Shown: positions 9,992 through 19,890, numbered from the stretch's first letter. The stretch: 40,265 nucleotides of DNA from Lachnospiraceae bacterium (GCA_030526195.1 JAUNDG010000024.1:1-40265), one strand, 5' to 3'. The notes: generated by a model not told the origin, from the sequence alone. A program made the numbers and translations.

Positions 9992-12900
9992 ATGAGAAAA
10001 AAAGGAATCCTGAAAAAAGCAGGGGCTTTATTCATGGCAGTGGCCATGTTGCTGGGAACCACCTCCGGCGTATGGGCTCTGGATCTGGAGTCGGACTTCC
10101 AGGATCCGCTGGTTCAGAAGGTCAATGGACGTGATCTTACGTTTTATGACATCTATGGCGGACAGAAGACCGGTCGTGGCGATCTGAATGATCAGATTGC
10201 TTTTTACAAGCAGGTGGTGACCGCCAACCACAACCTGGAAAACTGGTCCAATCTGGCCTACCACATCTATAAGAGCAATAACAAAACCTATTGGGATCAT
10301 GCCGGAAATGGGTTTGATGAAGATTTCGGGAACAACCACTATGTCGATCTGATACATGATTTCAGTAACAGTATTGATAAAAAGGGGAGTGATGATGATA
10401 AGCTGGCGACAGGTCTGAGAGTGGCCAAATCACTGGAGGATGCGTAGCTGCAATCAGCAGAATCAGTGGCTTATCTGATCAACAGAAGGGTTACCGGAGA
10501 ACAGATTCTGGAGCGCCATTCTGAAGCGACTGAGAAGGTTTTGCCAAAGAAAGATGAGCTGGTGCTCTTTACGAATGTTGCCACTGTTGATCGATATGGC
10601 AAGACCTACCAGTATGGTTACAACAGCTTTACCCTTGCCTTCTATGATTTTGAACTGCATCCCATGAATCCGTCGGATGAATTCAAAAAGACGGAGACCG
10701 TGACGACTAATCCGGCCACAAAGCAGTATAGCTACACCAATGTCAATGAGAGCTACAACGATGCCACAGCGACGGTTCACCTGGATAATTCTGAGGCGAA
10801 AAGTCTGAGCACGACCATTTCAAATGCGGAATCCTACAACTGGTCCGTGGGTCTGGATGTCAACATGGCCTGGGAACTCAAGTTTACAAGTTGTAAATTC
10901 TCACCATCCTTTACGATCAGCTCATCCTATGGACAGGCTTTTGAGACAGCCTATTCTGAAACAGATGAAATCACAGAAACCACGGATGGCGGGACGGATG
11001 TCAGCACCGATGTGCCGGCACATACAGCTGTGACTACCTTACAGACAACGGGATCTGCCGAATCAACGATTGCCTATGAATGCCCGGTTTATGTCACATA
11101 CCGCGTGGCCATTCTTTCCATGTGCGGCACACTCTATGATGACAATGCGGCCACACTGTCCTTTAGCACAGCCGGCTATGAGCAGAGAACCTTCCTGACA
11201 TTATTCGGAAATGACAAAACATGCACAGACGCCGTAGAGGATCTCTATTTAAGAGGCGAGCACTATCTTGATGAAGGCGGCTTTGAAAGATCTTACGCCA
11301 CCACAGTCTGCCAGAATGACGATGGTGATATCTTTGCCAATACTCTTAACTGGAAGGCAATCACCTCTTACCCGACTCCGAGGAGTAAAGCAGAGAAACC
11401 TTGGCTGGTATCCGGCAAAGATATAGTAGGAGTTATGGGGGATAAGTATCCTCGCTCTATAACCGGTGCCAGGATGGATACCATGACAACGAATATCACG
11501 ACAGAACTGTTGAATCCTACCCCGATCAAGCCCATCAAGATAATTAAGACCGATTGGCAGGTCAACGATACCGTTAAGATGCATGTGGGCGATGATTTCC
11601 AGGCCAATGTCTATCGTGTCAAAGCTTATGACGAAGACGAAGTGCCCTATTATGGATTTGCCTCTTCCACGGGTGAGTGGAGAGTGGTCAATGCAGATGG
11701 GGAAGAGATGACAGATGGTCCCATTTCCCTGTCAAAGGATCCGCTCACACGTAAGTTCCATGTGACGGCCAATGCACCGGGAGAAGCCTGGATCAAATAT
11801 TTTATTCCTGAGAATGAATACATGGATTACACAGGCACCTATTCCACAAACAGCGATATCGTGTCCACGGCCTATCACATCGTAGTCACGGAGACCGCAT
11901 CGGATTCGGATGTGAACAGAGTGACACTGTCCGGAAGTGTGGAGGCCTATGTGGATGACGAGGCTATCGATCTGGATCATATGCCCACACTGACTGCCCG
12001 TGTTTATGACAGAACCGATAAAGAGGTAGAGGTGGCATTAAAGTGGGAAGCACAGGAGCTGCCGTCCAGAGGCATTTCCGTGACAGAGGATGGTAAGCTG
12101 ACAGTCAGCAACACCGGCACCTTCCATGTGCGTGCCTATTATGACGGCCCCAACGGCAAAATCTATTCCGATTGGGCAGAGGTGACAGCGGTGACGAAGC
12201 CTGCAGAACCCACACCCGGTACTGTGGACTTTGAGGTGATAAAGGTCTATGACCCGGTCACCAATCTGAAGGTAAACGAGGAGGATGACTCCTTTAATAA
12301 CGAGAGACACATCACATTCCGTGAACTGCTCCGTGACCTTTATCAGATGACCCACAAGGACAAGGATATGTCTGCTGTCGAAGATCAGACAGTCACAGAC
12401 TTTGCTCTGCAGAAGAGCTTCTACTGTGACAGCGCGGCCAATCTGGACGAAGGTATCAAAGTGGCTGAAATGAAGGCTATGGCCGATAATTTCAAGGCAG
12501 CCAATACCGCATCGGACGATGATATTGATCTGCCCGGTGAGGATGATGACTACTGCAGCCGAAAGGATGCCATTAAGACGTTGGTCAAACTTCTGGCTAT
12601 CCGCAGTCTTATTGTGGCTCCGGATGCCATCCCTGACAATCATGTTCATGAACTGTGTGAAAAACATGACGCCACACCTGCCAACTGTGTGGATAAAGGC
12701 AATGTGGAGTGGTATGACTGTGCAGATCCCAACTGCAGAGAAATACTTTCTGCAGATAAACAGGTGCTGACAAATATCGAAACACCTGTGGATCCCAACA
12801 ACCACAAGAGCACAGAGACCAAATGGGTGACAAACGGTAGCTCAAAAGTTGAAGTCTACGTTTGCTGCGGCGCAGAAAAGAAAGCGGCCCCCACACCCAC

Positions 12901-13114
12901 ACCGACGCCTAACGGTTCAAACTCAACCGGTAAGCCCAACGGCTCAACATCCAACGGCAACGGGTCAACATACACCGGCAGAGGCACAGGAACAGCCAAC
13001 AAGGCGCCCAATACAGGCGACACAAGCAACGCCCTGCCCTGGACCATCGCCCTGTTGCTTGCGGGTGCAGCATGCGTGACAGGTACAGCTCAGCTGAAAA
13101 AAAGAAAAAGATAA
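9992..13114 (+). CDS. secreted wall-anchored protein with aerolysin/ETX-like segment, interrupted by an in-frame TAG
   Basis: Read through a TAG at 10445-10447 (codon 152), this frame encodes about 1040 residues. The signal peptide is about residues 1-30 (cut near VWA). Residues about 233-375 show alternating Ser/Thr-rich beta strands, an amphipathic stretch and a V-x-A-H-T-x-V-type turn, the pattern of aerolysin/ETX-MTX2 pore formers. Ig-like segments follow (about 510-740), then a Cys/His-rich segment and a Pro/Thr/Gly-rich wall spacer. A sorting signal closes the protein: APNTG (1005-1009), a hydrophobic helix and KKRKR. No ribosome site stands near any start after the TAG (first GTG 10466), and without readthrough the C-terminal part would lack a signal peptide. 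The ETX assignment is by pattern only. Ends in TAA. Confidence 0.75.
10445..10447 (+). other. in-frame TAG within surface-protein gene
   Basis: GCG-TAG-CTG at codon 152 separates a 151-residue signal-peptide segment from 889 codons in the same frame. Both sides are hydrophilic and similar in codon usage; no other disruption is visible. Confidence 0.85.
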
Positions 13115-13155
13115 ACAGGCATCTATGAGATTATGCTTATAGATGACGCGTAAAG

Positions 13156-13187
13156 AGACCCCGGAAGACAGCTTCCGGGGTCTTATC
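13156..13187 (+). terminator. terminator of the surface-protein gene
   Basis: AGACCCCGGAAG (13156-13167) and CTTCCGGGGTCT (13172-13183) form a perfect 12-bp stem with an ACAG loop. The T run is weak. Confidence 0.75.
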
Positions 13188-13188
13188 C

Positions 13189-13217
13189 TTGCTCAATATC
13201 GACCAAAGGGGTAAAAT
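13189..13217 (+). promoter_or_regulatory. promoter of the SseB-like gene
   Basis: TTGCTC (13189-13194) and TAAAAT (13212-13217) are 17 bp apart, directly after the preceding terminator. Confidence 0.55.
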
Positions 13218-13250
13218 AGTTGTTATAGAGAAGTTTACGGAGGAACATCC

Positions 13251-14069
13251 ATGGCAGTTGACAAGCGTTTTATAATCAGAAAAATGATGAACCTGGAGAC
13301 CATTTACGTGGCTAAATCCAAAGTCACACACGAGCCCTTCGTGGAGTACAGCGAGGAAAATCTCGGGGACCAGGTTTATTTCTTTGATACCATGGCCGAT
13401 GCTCAGCAGTTCATCAAGATTTATGAGGCCCGCCATTATCCCATGGTGGTGGCCGAGCTGAAGCGCCCCCAGCACAAAGTCTTTTTCACAGAATTGTTCC
13501 TGATCGGCGTGGATACCATCGTCTACCATAGCGGCAACGAGGATTATGTGCTGAAGCTTGAAGAGGTGGCGAAAATGGAGGCGCCGGCTGACGACGGCAA
13601 GATGCCGCCCAAGAAAAATGATGTGCTGCAGCTCACCATGATCTATTATCTTCAGGAACTGCGTCGTCCGGGTGTGCCCCAGGATGACCCGGAGCGTGTA
13701 CAGAAGCTGGCTGAGCTGAAAGAGGAAATGTGGGTCAACATCGGCCGGTCCCGTTTCATCATTCCCATGATTCCGGCCGAAGGTGCTCCGGCCGAAAATG
13801 GCCTGAAGAATGCCAAGGTCTATCTGGTGAAGACACCGCCCACGGAGAAAGCCCCCCAGGGTGTGACCGTAATGCCCATTTTCTCAGATCTCTGGGAATG
13901 CCAGAAGTTCTTCGGCAACAAAAAGGAACAGATCCCGTTGGCGGTGGTGCCCTTCAAGAGCCTGAAGTCCGCGCTGGTGCATGAAGCAGAAGGCTTCATC
14001 CTGAATCCCACCACCAAGGGTTATCTCATCGATAAACGTCTGTTGCCGGACAGTGAACCGGTGAAGTGA
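13251..14069 (+). CDS. SseB-like protein, two-domain
   Basis: This 272-residue soluble protein has no signal peptide or membrane helix. Residues about 190-262 (TVMPIFSDLWECQKFF ... GFILNPTTKGYLI) resemble the SseB N-terminal fold, in which a strand, a 'column-like' helix and an 'INP' turn recur. The N-terminal half (about 15-105) looks like a diverged second copy. The two are joined by a helical charged linker. In Bacillota such proteins are usually uncharacterised or linked to secretion or stress; the function here is unknown. GGAGG precedes the ATG by a normal gap. It has its own promoter and terminator, so it is monocistronic. Ends in TGA. Confidence 0.65.
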   Translation: MAVDKRFIIRKMMNLETIYVAKSKVTHEPFVEYSEENLGDQVYFFDTMADAQQFIKIYEARHYPMVVAELKRPQHKVFFTELFLIGVDTIVYHSGNEDYVLKLEEVAKMEAPADDGKMPPKKNDVLQLTMIYYLQELRRPGVPQDDPERVQKLAELKEEMWVNIGRSRFIIPMIPAEGAPAENGLKNAKVYLVKTPPTEKAPQGVTVMPIFSDLWECQKFFGNKKEQIPLAVVPFKSLKSALVHEAEGFILNPTTKGYLIDKRLLPDSEPVK

Positions 14070-14204
14070 TGCTGATCTCGTGTGTTACCAAAGCTCACAT
14101 TGTTCAATGATGGGGCGATAAAAAAGTCTTGATTTGGACAGCGTACCCGGAAGAGTGATACCTGTTGGGCTGACGATAACAAAATAAGAGCATAAACAAC
14201 AAGA

Positions 14205-14232
14205 AAAGCAGGGTCCGCGGACCCTGCTTTTT
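14205..14232 (+). terminator. terminator after the SseB-like gene
   Basis: A perfect 26-bp palindrome, AAAGCAGGGTCCG and its complement (14205-14230), ends in a T run. It lies about 135 bp after the stop and could act in both directions. Confidence 0.7.
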
Positions 14233-14247
14233 CAATGTCTTATCAAG

Positions 14248-14271
14248 TTCGTCCTGTGCCAGAACGGAAAT
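14248..14271 (+). repeat. 24-bp direct repeat, copy 1
   Basis: TTCGTCCTGTGCCAGAACGG plus AAAT matches 17834-17857 at 21 of 24 positions in the same orientation. The two copies flank the CWB2 surface-protein gene and its hairpin-repeat cluster. Confidence 0.55.
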
Positions 14272-14302
14272 ATGTCCGTGGCTTGTCTTGAACCATCGTT
14301 AT

Positions 14303-14764
14303 CGGCACCGCGGCTTATCCCTAATCATCGTCGTCGGTGCCTCAATGCCGTTTATTGAGAATTGATCGGTGCCTGCGGCACCGCAGATTGGTTTCTAACG
14401 TGAGATTTGGTGTCAAAATTAAGGATAGAATTTGGCCCCTACCCTGATGCATGGAAAAAATGGGGGAGCGCGGTGTAGTTTTGGCCTTATATGATGACGA
14501 AAGGGCAAGGCTGAAATGCCTAAAATGTGAATTGCGGTGCCATGGGCTGTTTTGAGCATGAAAAAAGGCACTGCGGAGGAAGTGTCTGAATCCTCAGCGG
14601 TGCCTGCGGCACCGCAGCTTGACCTGAACCACCATCGGTGGTGTCGCAGTGTAGGTTTGTGAAGAAAAGGGCGGTGCCTTCGGCACCGCAGCTTGACTTG
14701 ATTCAGCGTCGGAGGTGCCGCAGTGCCGAATATTAAGAATTGATCGGTGCCTTCGGCACCGCAG
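14303..14764. repeat. cluster of GGTGCC/GGCACC hairpin repeats
   Basis: Four hairpins of the form CGGTGCC-T(GC/TC)-GGCACCG lie at 14367-14383, 14598-14614, 14672-14688 and 14745-14761, most followed by CAGCTTGA or a variant. Two longer related units of about 55 bp (14333-14386 and 14708-14764) share an AAGAATTGATCGGTGCC-like segment. No credible gene lies in 14070-14873. The unit organisation resembles REP/BIME-type intergenic palindromes. Confidence 0.75.
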
Positions 14765-14769
14765 CACCG

Positions 14770-14805
14770 CAAAAAAAGAAAAGGCACCGTTGCCGGTGCC
14801 TTTTC
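14770..14805 (-). terminator. terminator of the CWB2 surface-protein gene
   Basis: Read on the minus strand, GAAAAGGCACCG pairs with CGGTGCCTTTTC over 12 bp (14778-14805) and is followed by TTTCTTTTTTT. It lies just past the 19-bp tandem repeats and uses the same GGCACC core as the neighbouring repeat cluster. Confidence 0.8.
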
Positions 14806-14811
14806 ACGTAT

Positions 14812-14876
14812 CATAGCTGCTTTAACCATTCATAGTTGCTTTAACCATTCATAGCTGCTCAAACCATTCATACTTA
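14812..14876. repeat. 19-bp tandem repeat, about 3.4 copies
   Basis: The unit CATAGCTGCTTTAACCATT begins at 14812, 14831 and 14850, with a partial copy from 14869. It directly abuts the stop codon of the minus-strand surface gene. Confidence 0.8.
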
Positions 14877-17711
14877 CTTAAATTTTCTCGCCAGTGTATC
14901 ACTTGTTGCCTTTGATACAGCGGCATCGCTGCCCAGGATGTAGATGTTCTGGCCTGCGAGGAGGTAGTTGCCCAGATTGTCCGAGATGTACTGGAAAGCA
15001 TCCTTGTTATTGGGGGCGTTCTGGCCGCGGACCAGAACGATCTGGCCACCCTTACGGCCGATCAGCATACCGCCGACCAGAGCATCCGGATAGTTGGCAT
15101 TGGCTCCGGCGGCAAAGGCGATGTTGGTGTAACGGTCTTTGTAGCCGAATTTGTTGGCGGCGAACCGGGCGAAGAGGGCCGAGGTTTCGTAACGATCATT
15201 TCCGGCTACACGGTTGTTCTTGTATTTCTCAAGAAGATCGTCATTGCAGTTTTCTTCGCTGCCCAGGATGACGAGGCTCAGATTGTTTTTCTCGATCAGC
15301 TGACGGGCTTCGGCTGACAGGCCGGACTTGCGGGCCAGGATGATCGGAAAACCGTTGCGGTAAGAGGCGGCGGAAGCGGACAGGGCATCGGCCGGATTCT
15401 TACCGGTGGTGACCAGACCGTATCTCGGTTTGAAGTTGCTGTCCTTGAGGAGGGCTTTATAGACCTCAAGGGAGGTTTCGTAGCGATCGTTACCGCCGAT
15501 GATGAAAATGCCGTTCCTGGAGCGGTCATAGGCGGTGCGTTTCAGGCCTGTGGTGGCTTCCAGTTCTTTGTAGAAGCCTTCCTGGAAGGTCTTGCCGATG
15601 ATGGTGATACGCTTCAGGTTGCCGTAGCTCTTCAGCAGTTCCTTTGTTGTCGGATTGATCTTGCTCTCGTTAGAGAGGAGCACTGGGCAATCATAGAAGC
15701 CGGCATAACCGCCTGCGGACAGCGCATCCGGGAAGTTGCGGCCGGTGACGATGACCACTTCCTCCACAGTTTCGCCGGCGAAGGCTTCGCGGGCGATAGC
15801 GGCGGCTGTGGCATAACGGTCGCTGCCGCCCAGACGCTTCACCTGAAGCGGACTGTTGGTGTAGCTCACCGGTTTCCGGATGGTGTAGGTGCCTTCCCGG
15901 CCATAGGTGCCGGTGATTTTACAATGGCGTGTACCATCGCCGTTACTGATCATGGCGTAGGTACGGTTATCGTAACTCTTGACACCCGTTTTTTCGATGA
16001 CACAATCACCGGCTGCCTCGAATCCGATTTGTGGATGGCTTGATTTGTAGCTATCTAAGAAAAGGTTTAACTGTGTCTGACCAAGCGCAATGGATTCTTC
16101 GACTTTCTGATCGAAGTTGTAGAAGGTGGCACCTCTGTTCCAGCCCTGTGAGATTCGCATGGAGCCGGTAGAACCGGATTGTTTGCCGTATAAATCAAAG
16201 AACCAATGGGTATAGATGATGGAGGTATCCTCAGATTCATCTTCGTAGGCATATTTCTCCTTGACGGCGATCGCAAAGGTGGAGAAACTGTCTGTCTTGA
16301 AGCTGATACCGGCCTGCTGATCCACTGTTTCCAGCGGGATTGTCTCGAATTCATCGCCGCCATGGATGTTATGGATGACCACAAAATCCTCGGGCTTTGA
16401 GGTGGTGTACCACATCTGGTCTCTGAATTTAAGAGTGATGGTGGCATCGGATGTGAGCTCAGTCATCTCATTTTCCCAGGCATTATCGCCGGACTCGTTG
16501 GCTTTGTAATACACATTGGATAAATCAAGATCATAAAAGTTCATGATCTTGTAGCCGTCCGGGACGTTGGCCTGGAAGCTTTCATATTTGGGTGACAGAT
16601 TTGAAGCCGGGTTGACTTCGAATTTAACCGTGCCGCCCGGGAAATCGTCGGCGACGGCAATATCGGCATCGGAGATGATATCCTCGTTGGTGACGATCAC
16701 ATCCTCAACCGGTGTAAACTTGGCGGCCAGGTGAGCATTCCCCCGGCGAATCGTAAATGAATATACGGTCTGTTCTTCGCCGATGGTGAAGGTCTTGTCA
16801 TTGATGCCAAAGCTTGTCAGCTGATAACCGTATTCGGGAATCATTTTGACGGTGACCACAGCCCCGATGGGAAGGACGGCACTGCAGATGGGACCTCTGT
16901 CATCCCAGTCAAAACCCGTGCCCGGGTTCTTCATCTGATCCGGTGTGTAGGTGGTGCCGTCATAGACCACATTCACAAGTTCCATACGACCATTTTCAAT
17001 CCGGTCATCTTCGTTGATATCTTCGTCGGTGTAGCTCCAGAGGAAGTTGCCCACCATCATGTAATCGATATCGGATTCATCCAGTTCTTTGACTGTGGAC
17101 TGAATGGTGTAGGTCGTGCTGTAGGGCACGGTGATCTTAAAGTCATTGAGCTGTCCCCGGCAGGCGGCCAGAATGGCAGCGCGGCCTTCCGCTGTGTCCG
17201 GTGTCGGGAAAGCGGAGAGGTAATCCACATTATTGATCGTCAAAGAAGAATAGCGGGCATTCACAAAGCAGTCGAAATAAAAATCCACGGTCCCGCCGTT
17301 GTTGTAGTTATAATTCACGTTGACTTTCGCGTTATTGCCCCCAAAGACATTGCTCATAGCCGAATCATTGATGTAGAAATCGGCTGTGCCGGTCACATAG
17401 ACCTCGCTTGTGACAGATGTGCCCTCATAAGGACCGTGGGCCGGCGGGTCCGTCACCACCGGGGGATTGTCAGCCGGCGGCTCTTCAGTCATCAGATCGT
17501 TTGTCGACGGATCTTCTGTCAGCGGATCTTCAGTCATCAGATCTCCTGCCGACGGATCTTCTGTCAGCGGGTCTTCTGATATCAGGTTTTCTGCCGGCAT
17601 ATTCTCTGCCGGCGGCACTTCCGTTTCATCTGCGAAAATGGGGACCTGCAGGCAGGTCAGCATCAGGCAGAGCACAAGAAACAGGCTGATAAGGCGTTTC
17701 TTCCCCTTCAT
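14874..17711 (-). CDS. secreted cell-surface protein with three C-terminal CWB2 repeats
   Basis: This is a 945-residue protein with a signal peptide (about 1-27). An acidic, 15-residue tandem repeat rich in Asp-Pro-Thr-Glu follows (about 30-80). The central region contains beta-rich domains (about 90-600), one similar to InlB-type B repeats. Residues about 622-945 hold three CWB2 (PF04122) repeats, each with a G-x-D-RY-(A/E)-T motif (SDRYATAA, NDRYETSL, NDRYETSA) and N-x-x-DAL. CWB2 triplets anchor proteins non-covalently to the wall polymer, as in Clostridioides difficile. The start at 17711 is chosen over 17732 because GGAGG (17720-17724 on the complement) sits eight bases before it. Adhesion or matrix function is inferred only. 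Ends in TAA. Confidence 0.87.
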   Translation of the reverse strand: MKGKKRLISLFLVLCLMLTCLQVPIFADETEVPPAENMPAENLISEDPLTEDPSAGDLMTEDPLTEDPSTNDLMTEEPPADNPPVVTDPPAHGPYEGTSVTSEVYVTGTADFYINDSAMSNVFGGNNAKVNVNYNYNNGGTVDFYFDCFVNARYSSLTINNVDYLSAFPTPDTAEGRAAILAACRGQLNDFKITVPYSTTYTIQSTVKELDESDIDYMMVGNFLWSYTDEDINEDDRIENGRMELVNVVYDGTTYTPDQMKNPGTGFDWDDRGPICSAVLPIGAVVTVKMIPEYGYQLTSFGINDKTFTIGEEQTVYSFTIRRGNAHLAAKFTPVEDVIVTNEDIISDADIAVADDFPGGTVKFEVNPASNLSPKYESFQANVPDGYKIMNFYDLDLSNVYYKANESGDNAWENEMTELTSDATITLKFRDQMWYTTSKPEDFVVIHNIHGGDEFETIPLETVDQQAGISFKTDSFSTFAIAVKEKYAYEDESEDTSIIYTHWFFDLYGKQSGSTGSMRISQGWNRGATFYNFDQKVEESIALGQTQLNLFLDSYKSSHPQIGFEAAGDCVIEKTGVKSYDNRTYAMISNGDGTRHCKITGTYGREGTYTIRKPVSYTNSPLQVKRLGGSDRYATAAAIAREAFAGETVEEVVIVTGRNFPDALSAGGYAGFYDCPVLLSNESKINPTTKELLKSYGNLKRITIIGKTFQEGFYKELEATTGLKRTAYDRSRNGIFIIGGNDRYETSLEVYKALLKDSNFKPRYGLVTTGKNPADALSASAASYRNGFPIILARKSGLSAEARQLIEKNNLSLVILGSEENCNDDLLEKYKNNRVAGNDRYETSALFARFAANKFGYKDRYTNIAFAAGANANYPDALVGGMLIGRKGGQIVLVRGQNAPNNKDAFQYISDNLGNYLLAGQNIYILGSDAAVSKATSDTLARKFK
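17483..17580 (-). repeat. 45-bp repeats encoding acidic Asp-Pro repeat
   Basis: Two nearly identical 45-bp units begin at 17483 and 17528, with partial units beside them. They encode a 15-residue acidic repeat after the signal peptide of the CWB2 protein and may vary in copy number. Confidence 0.65.
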
Positions 17712-17833
17712 AGTTAAAACCTCCGTTTTCATAGTTTTTTGGCTTGAAAATGAAATTCAAAGCGCAAAAAAAGGAAAAATATGATACAACAATTGTAGGG
17801 AAAAGGAAATAATCAGACAACGAAGTTGACAGA

Positions 17834-17857
17834 CTCGTCCTGTGCCAAATCGGAAAT
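17834..17857 (+). repeat. 24-bp direct repeat, copy 2
   Basis: It matches 14248-14271 at 21 of 24 positions. It lies in the gap between the CWB2 gene and the twin-HTH gene. Confidence 0.55.
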
Positions 17858-17863
17858 CAGGCA

Positions 17864-17890
17864 TTGTACCGGTTTTGTCAGGCCTATAAT
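17864..17890 (+). promoter_or_regulatory. weak promoter of the twin-HTH gene
   Basis: TATAAT (17885-17890) is a perfect -10; TTGTAC (17864-17869) is a possible -35 with short 15-bp spacing. The expected leader is about 30 nt. Confidence 0.4.
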
Positions 17891-17924
17891 GGTTCTATTA
17901 ACTCTGAAACTGTGAGGTCATCGG

Positions 17925-19805
17925 ATGACATTTCATGAAATCTTAAATATGTATATTGAAGCCCTTGGCTGCACCGCCAAGGACATTTCCGACAGAAGCG
18001 GTCTTTCCGCTGCGTCATTAAGCCGTTACCGCAAGGGCGAGCGCCTGCCGGATCCGGCATCACCGTCATTTGACAATCTGGTTCGCGCTCTGGCTGAGAT
18101 GGCAGCGGAGAAAGCGGCCAAAACGCAAGCCGACAGACAGAAAAAATGTGCAGCGTCTGCAGAAGAAACCGTGAAGGCGGAAACAATAACAGATGCGCAT
18201 ACACCGACAGACACAACGGCTCCCGCAGAAGCCGCGGACCGCGACGCAGCCCCGCTGACGGCGGACGAGATCCGGGACAGCTTCCTGGGGGCATCGGATA
18301 TGGCCACCATCGACACCAAGCAGCTGCTGGCCCATTTTGATAAGCTGGTGAGTGTTCTGGATATCAGCATCACCCGGCTTTGCCGCCAGATCAATTACGA
18401 TTCCTCCGCCGTGTTCCGTTTCCGCAACGGGACCCGTCGTCCCGCAGATCCCGAAAAGTTTGCCTCCGCCGTGGCCGGTTACGTGGCCAGGGAAATGACC
18501 ACACCTCAGCACCTGTCGATTCTGGCGGATCTTCTGGCCTGCGACACAACGGCCCTGGCCGATAGCGCGCACCGCTTCGAAAAGCTCAATCACTGGCTGT
18601 TATCCGACGGCGGCGAGCAGGAAACCTCGGTCTCCAATTTCCTCAGCAAACTGGATGAATTTGACCTGAATGAATACATCAAGGCGATCCACTTTGACGA
18701 GCTGAAGGTGCCCACCATGCCCTTCCAGCTGCCCACCAGCCGGTTCTACACCGGCCTTCAGGAAATGATGGAAAGCGAGCTTGATTTCCTCAAGGCCACC
18801 GTCCTGGCCAAATCCATGGAACCGGTCATCATGTACAGCGACATGCCCATGAAGGAAATGTCGGAGGATCCGGAATTTCCTAAAAAATGGATCTTCGGCA
18901 TGGCCCTTATGCTGAAAAAAGGCCTGCACCTCAACATGATCCACAACATCGACCGTTCCTTTGATGAAATGATGCTGGGCCTCGAGAGCTTCATTCCCAT
19001 GTATATGACGGGCCAGATCTCGCCCTATTATCTCAAAGGCCGGCAGAACGGCGTCTTTCACCATTTTTTAAAGGTATCAGGGGCCGCGGCGCTCTCCGGT
19101 GAAGCCATTGCCGGGTATCACGCCAAGGGGCGCTATTATCTGACGAAATCAAAGAAGGAACTGGCTTATTTCACTGAGCGGGCCCAGGAACTGCTGGCCA
19201 ATGCCACGCCACTCATGGACATTTACCGCAGCGAAAATGCCGCTGACTTCCGGGCTTTCCTGCGCACGGGTGCGGAGAAGGGGGGTAAGCGTCGGGGGAT
19301 TCTCTCGACCCTGCCCATTTACACCATCGAGCCGTCCCTGCTGGAAGCCATGTTGCGGCGCCATGATGTGCCGGAGGATGAGATCTCTGTCATCCTTACC
19401 CGGGCTGCGGCCTGTCGGGCACTGGTGGAAACCATTCTCGAAAGTCATGTGATGGAAGATGAGCTTTCCGAGATTAATGAAAATGAGTTTGCCGAAAGCC
19501 CTCAGCCGCTTGATCTGTCCTTCGCTTTCTGCGAGCGGGAAATTTACTATACATATGAAGAGTATCAGGCACATCTGGAGAGTGCGAAGGCTTTCATGAC
19601 CACCCACCCCAACTACACCTTGGTGCTCACTGCCGCCCATACCTTCCGGAATCTGCAGATCCTCATTCATGAAGGGAAATGGGCCATGGTTTCCAAGGCC
19701 AAGGCACCGGCGATCCATTTTGTGATCCACCATCCGCGCCTCCGCCAGGCCATTGAGCAGTTTGTGCCGCCGCTGGTGGATGGGCCGGATGCCGAAGATG
19801 CCTGA
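17925..19805 (+). CDS. regulator-like protein with two HTH segments and a large unknown domain
   Basis: This 626-residue cytoplasmic protein is not recognised beyond its N terminus. Residues 1-65 form an XRE-like helix-turn-helix (CTAKDISDRSGLSAASLSRYRKG). An Ala/Thr-rich disordered linker (about 65-115) follows. Residues about 125-185 hold a second HTH-like unit (ISITRLCRQINYDSSAVFRFRNG). The remaining 430 residues form an alpha/beta domain without familiar catalytic motifs and could bind a ligand or partner. Twin HTH units suggest recognition of long or paired DNA sites, but the second could be structural. The ribosome site is weak (GAGG). It lies upstream of pgi, which has its own -10 box. 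Ends in TGA. Confidence 0.7.
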   Translation: MTFHEILNMYIEALGCTAKDISDRSGLSAASLSRYRKGERLPDPASPSFDNLVRALAEMAAEKAAKTQADRQKKCAASAEETVKAETITDAHTPTDTTAPAEAADRDAAPLTADEIRDSFLGASDMATIDTKQLLAHFDKLVSVLDISITRLCRQINYDSSAVFRFRNGTRRPADPEKFASAVAGYVAREMTTPQHLSILADLLACDTTALADSAHRFEKLNHWLLSDGGEQETSVSNFLSKLDEFDLNEYIKAIHFDELKVPTMPFQLPTSRFYTGLQEMMESELDFLKATVLAKSMEPVIMYSDMPMKEMSEDPEFPKKWIFGMALMLKKGLHLNMIHNIDRSFDEMMLGLESFIPMYMTGQISPYYLKGRQNGVFHHFLKVSGAAALSGEAIAGYHAKGRYYLTKSKKELAYFTERAQELLANATPLMDIYRSENAADFRAFLRTGAEKGGKRRGILSTLPIYTIEPSLLEAMLRRHDVPEDEISVILTRAAACRALVETILESHVMEDELSEINENEFAESPQPLDLSFAFCEREIYYTYEEYQAHLESAKAFMTTHPNYTLVLTAAHTFRNLQILIHEGKWAMVSKAKAPAIHFVIHHPRLRQAIEQFVPPLVDGPDAEDA

Positions 19806-19890
19806 CACCTGCACCATCTCATTTTCTAAAAACTATAAACGGAGGGAATCGGTCAGAAGTTGGAAAAATACGGAAATCTCTTCGCATCCA

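Noticed and set aside
14419-14829. 136-codon minus-strand frame
   Set aside because: It is a translation of the GGTGCC/GGCACC repeats with no ribosome site or domain.
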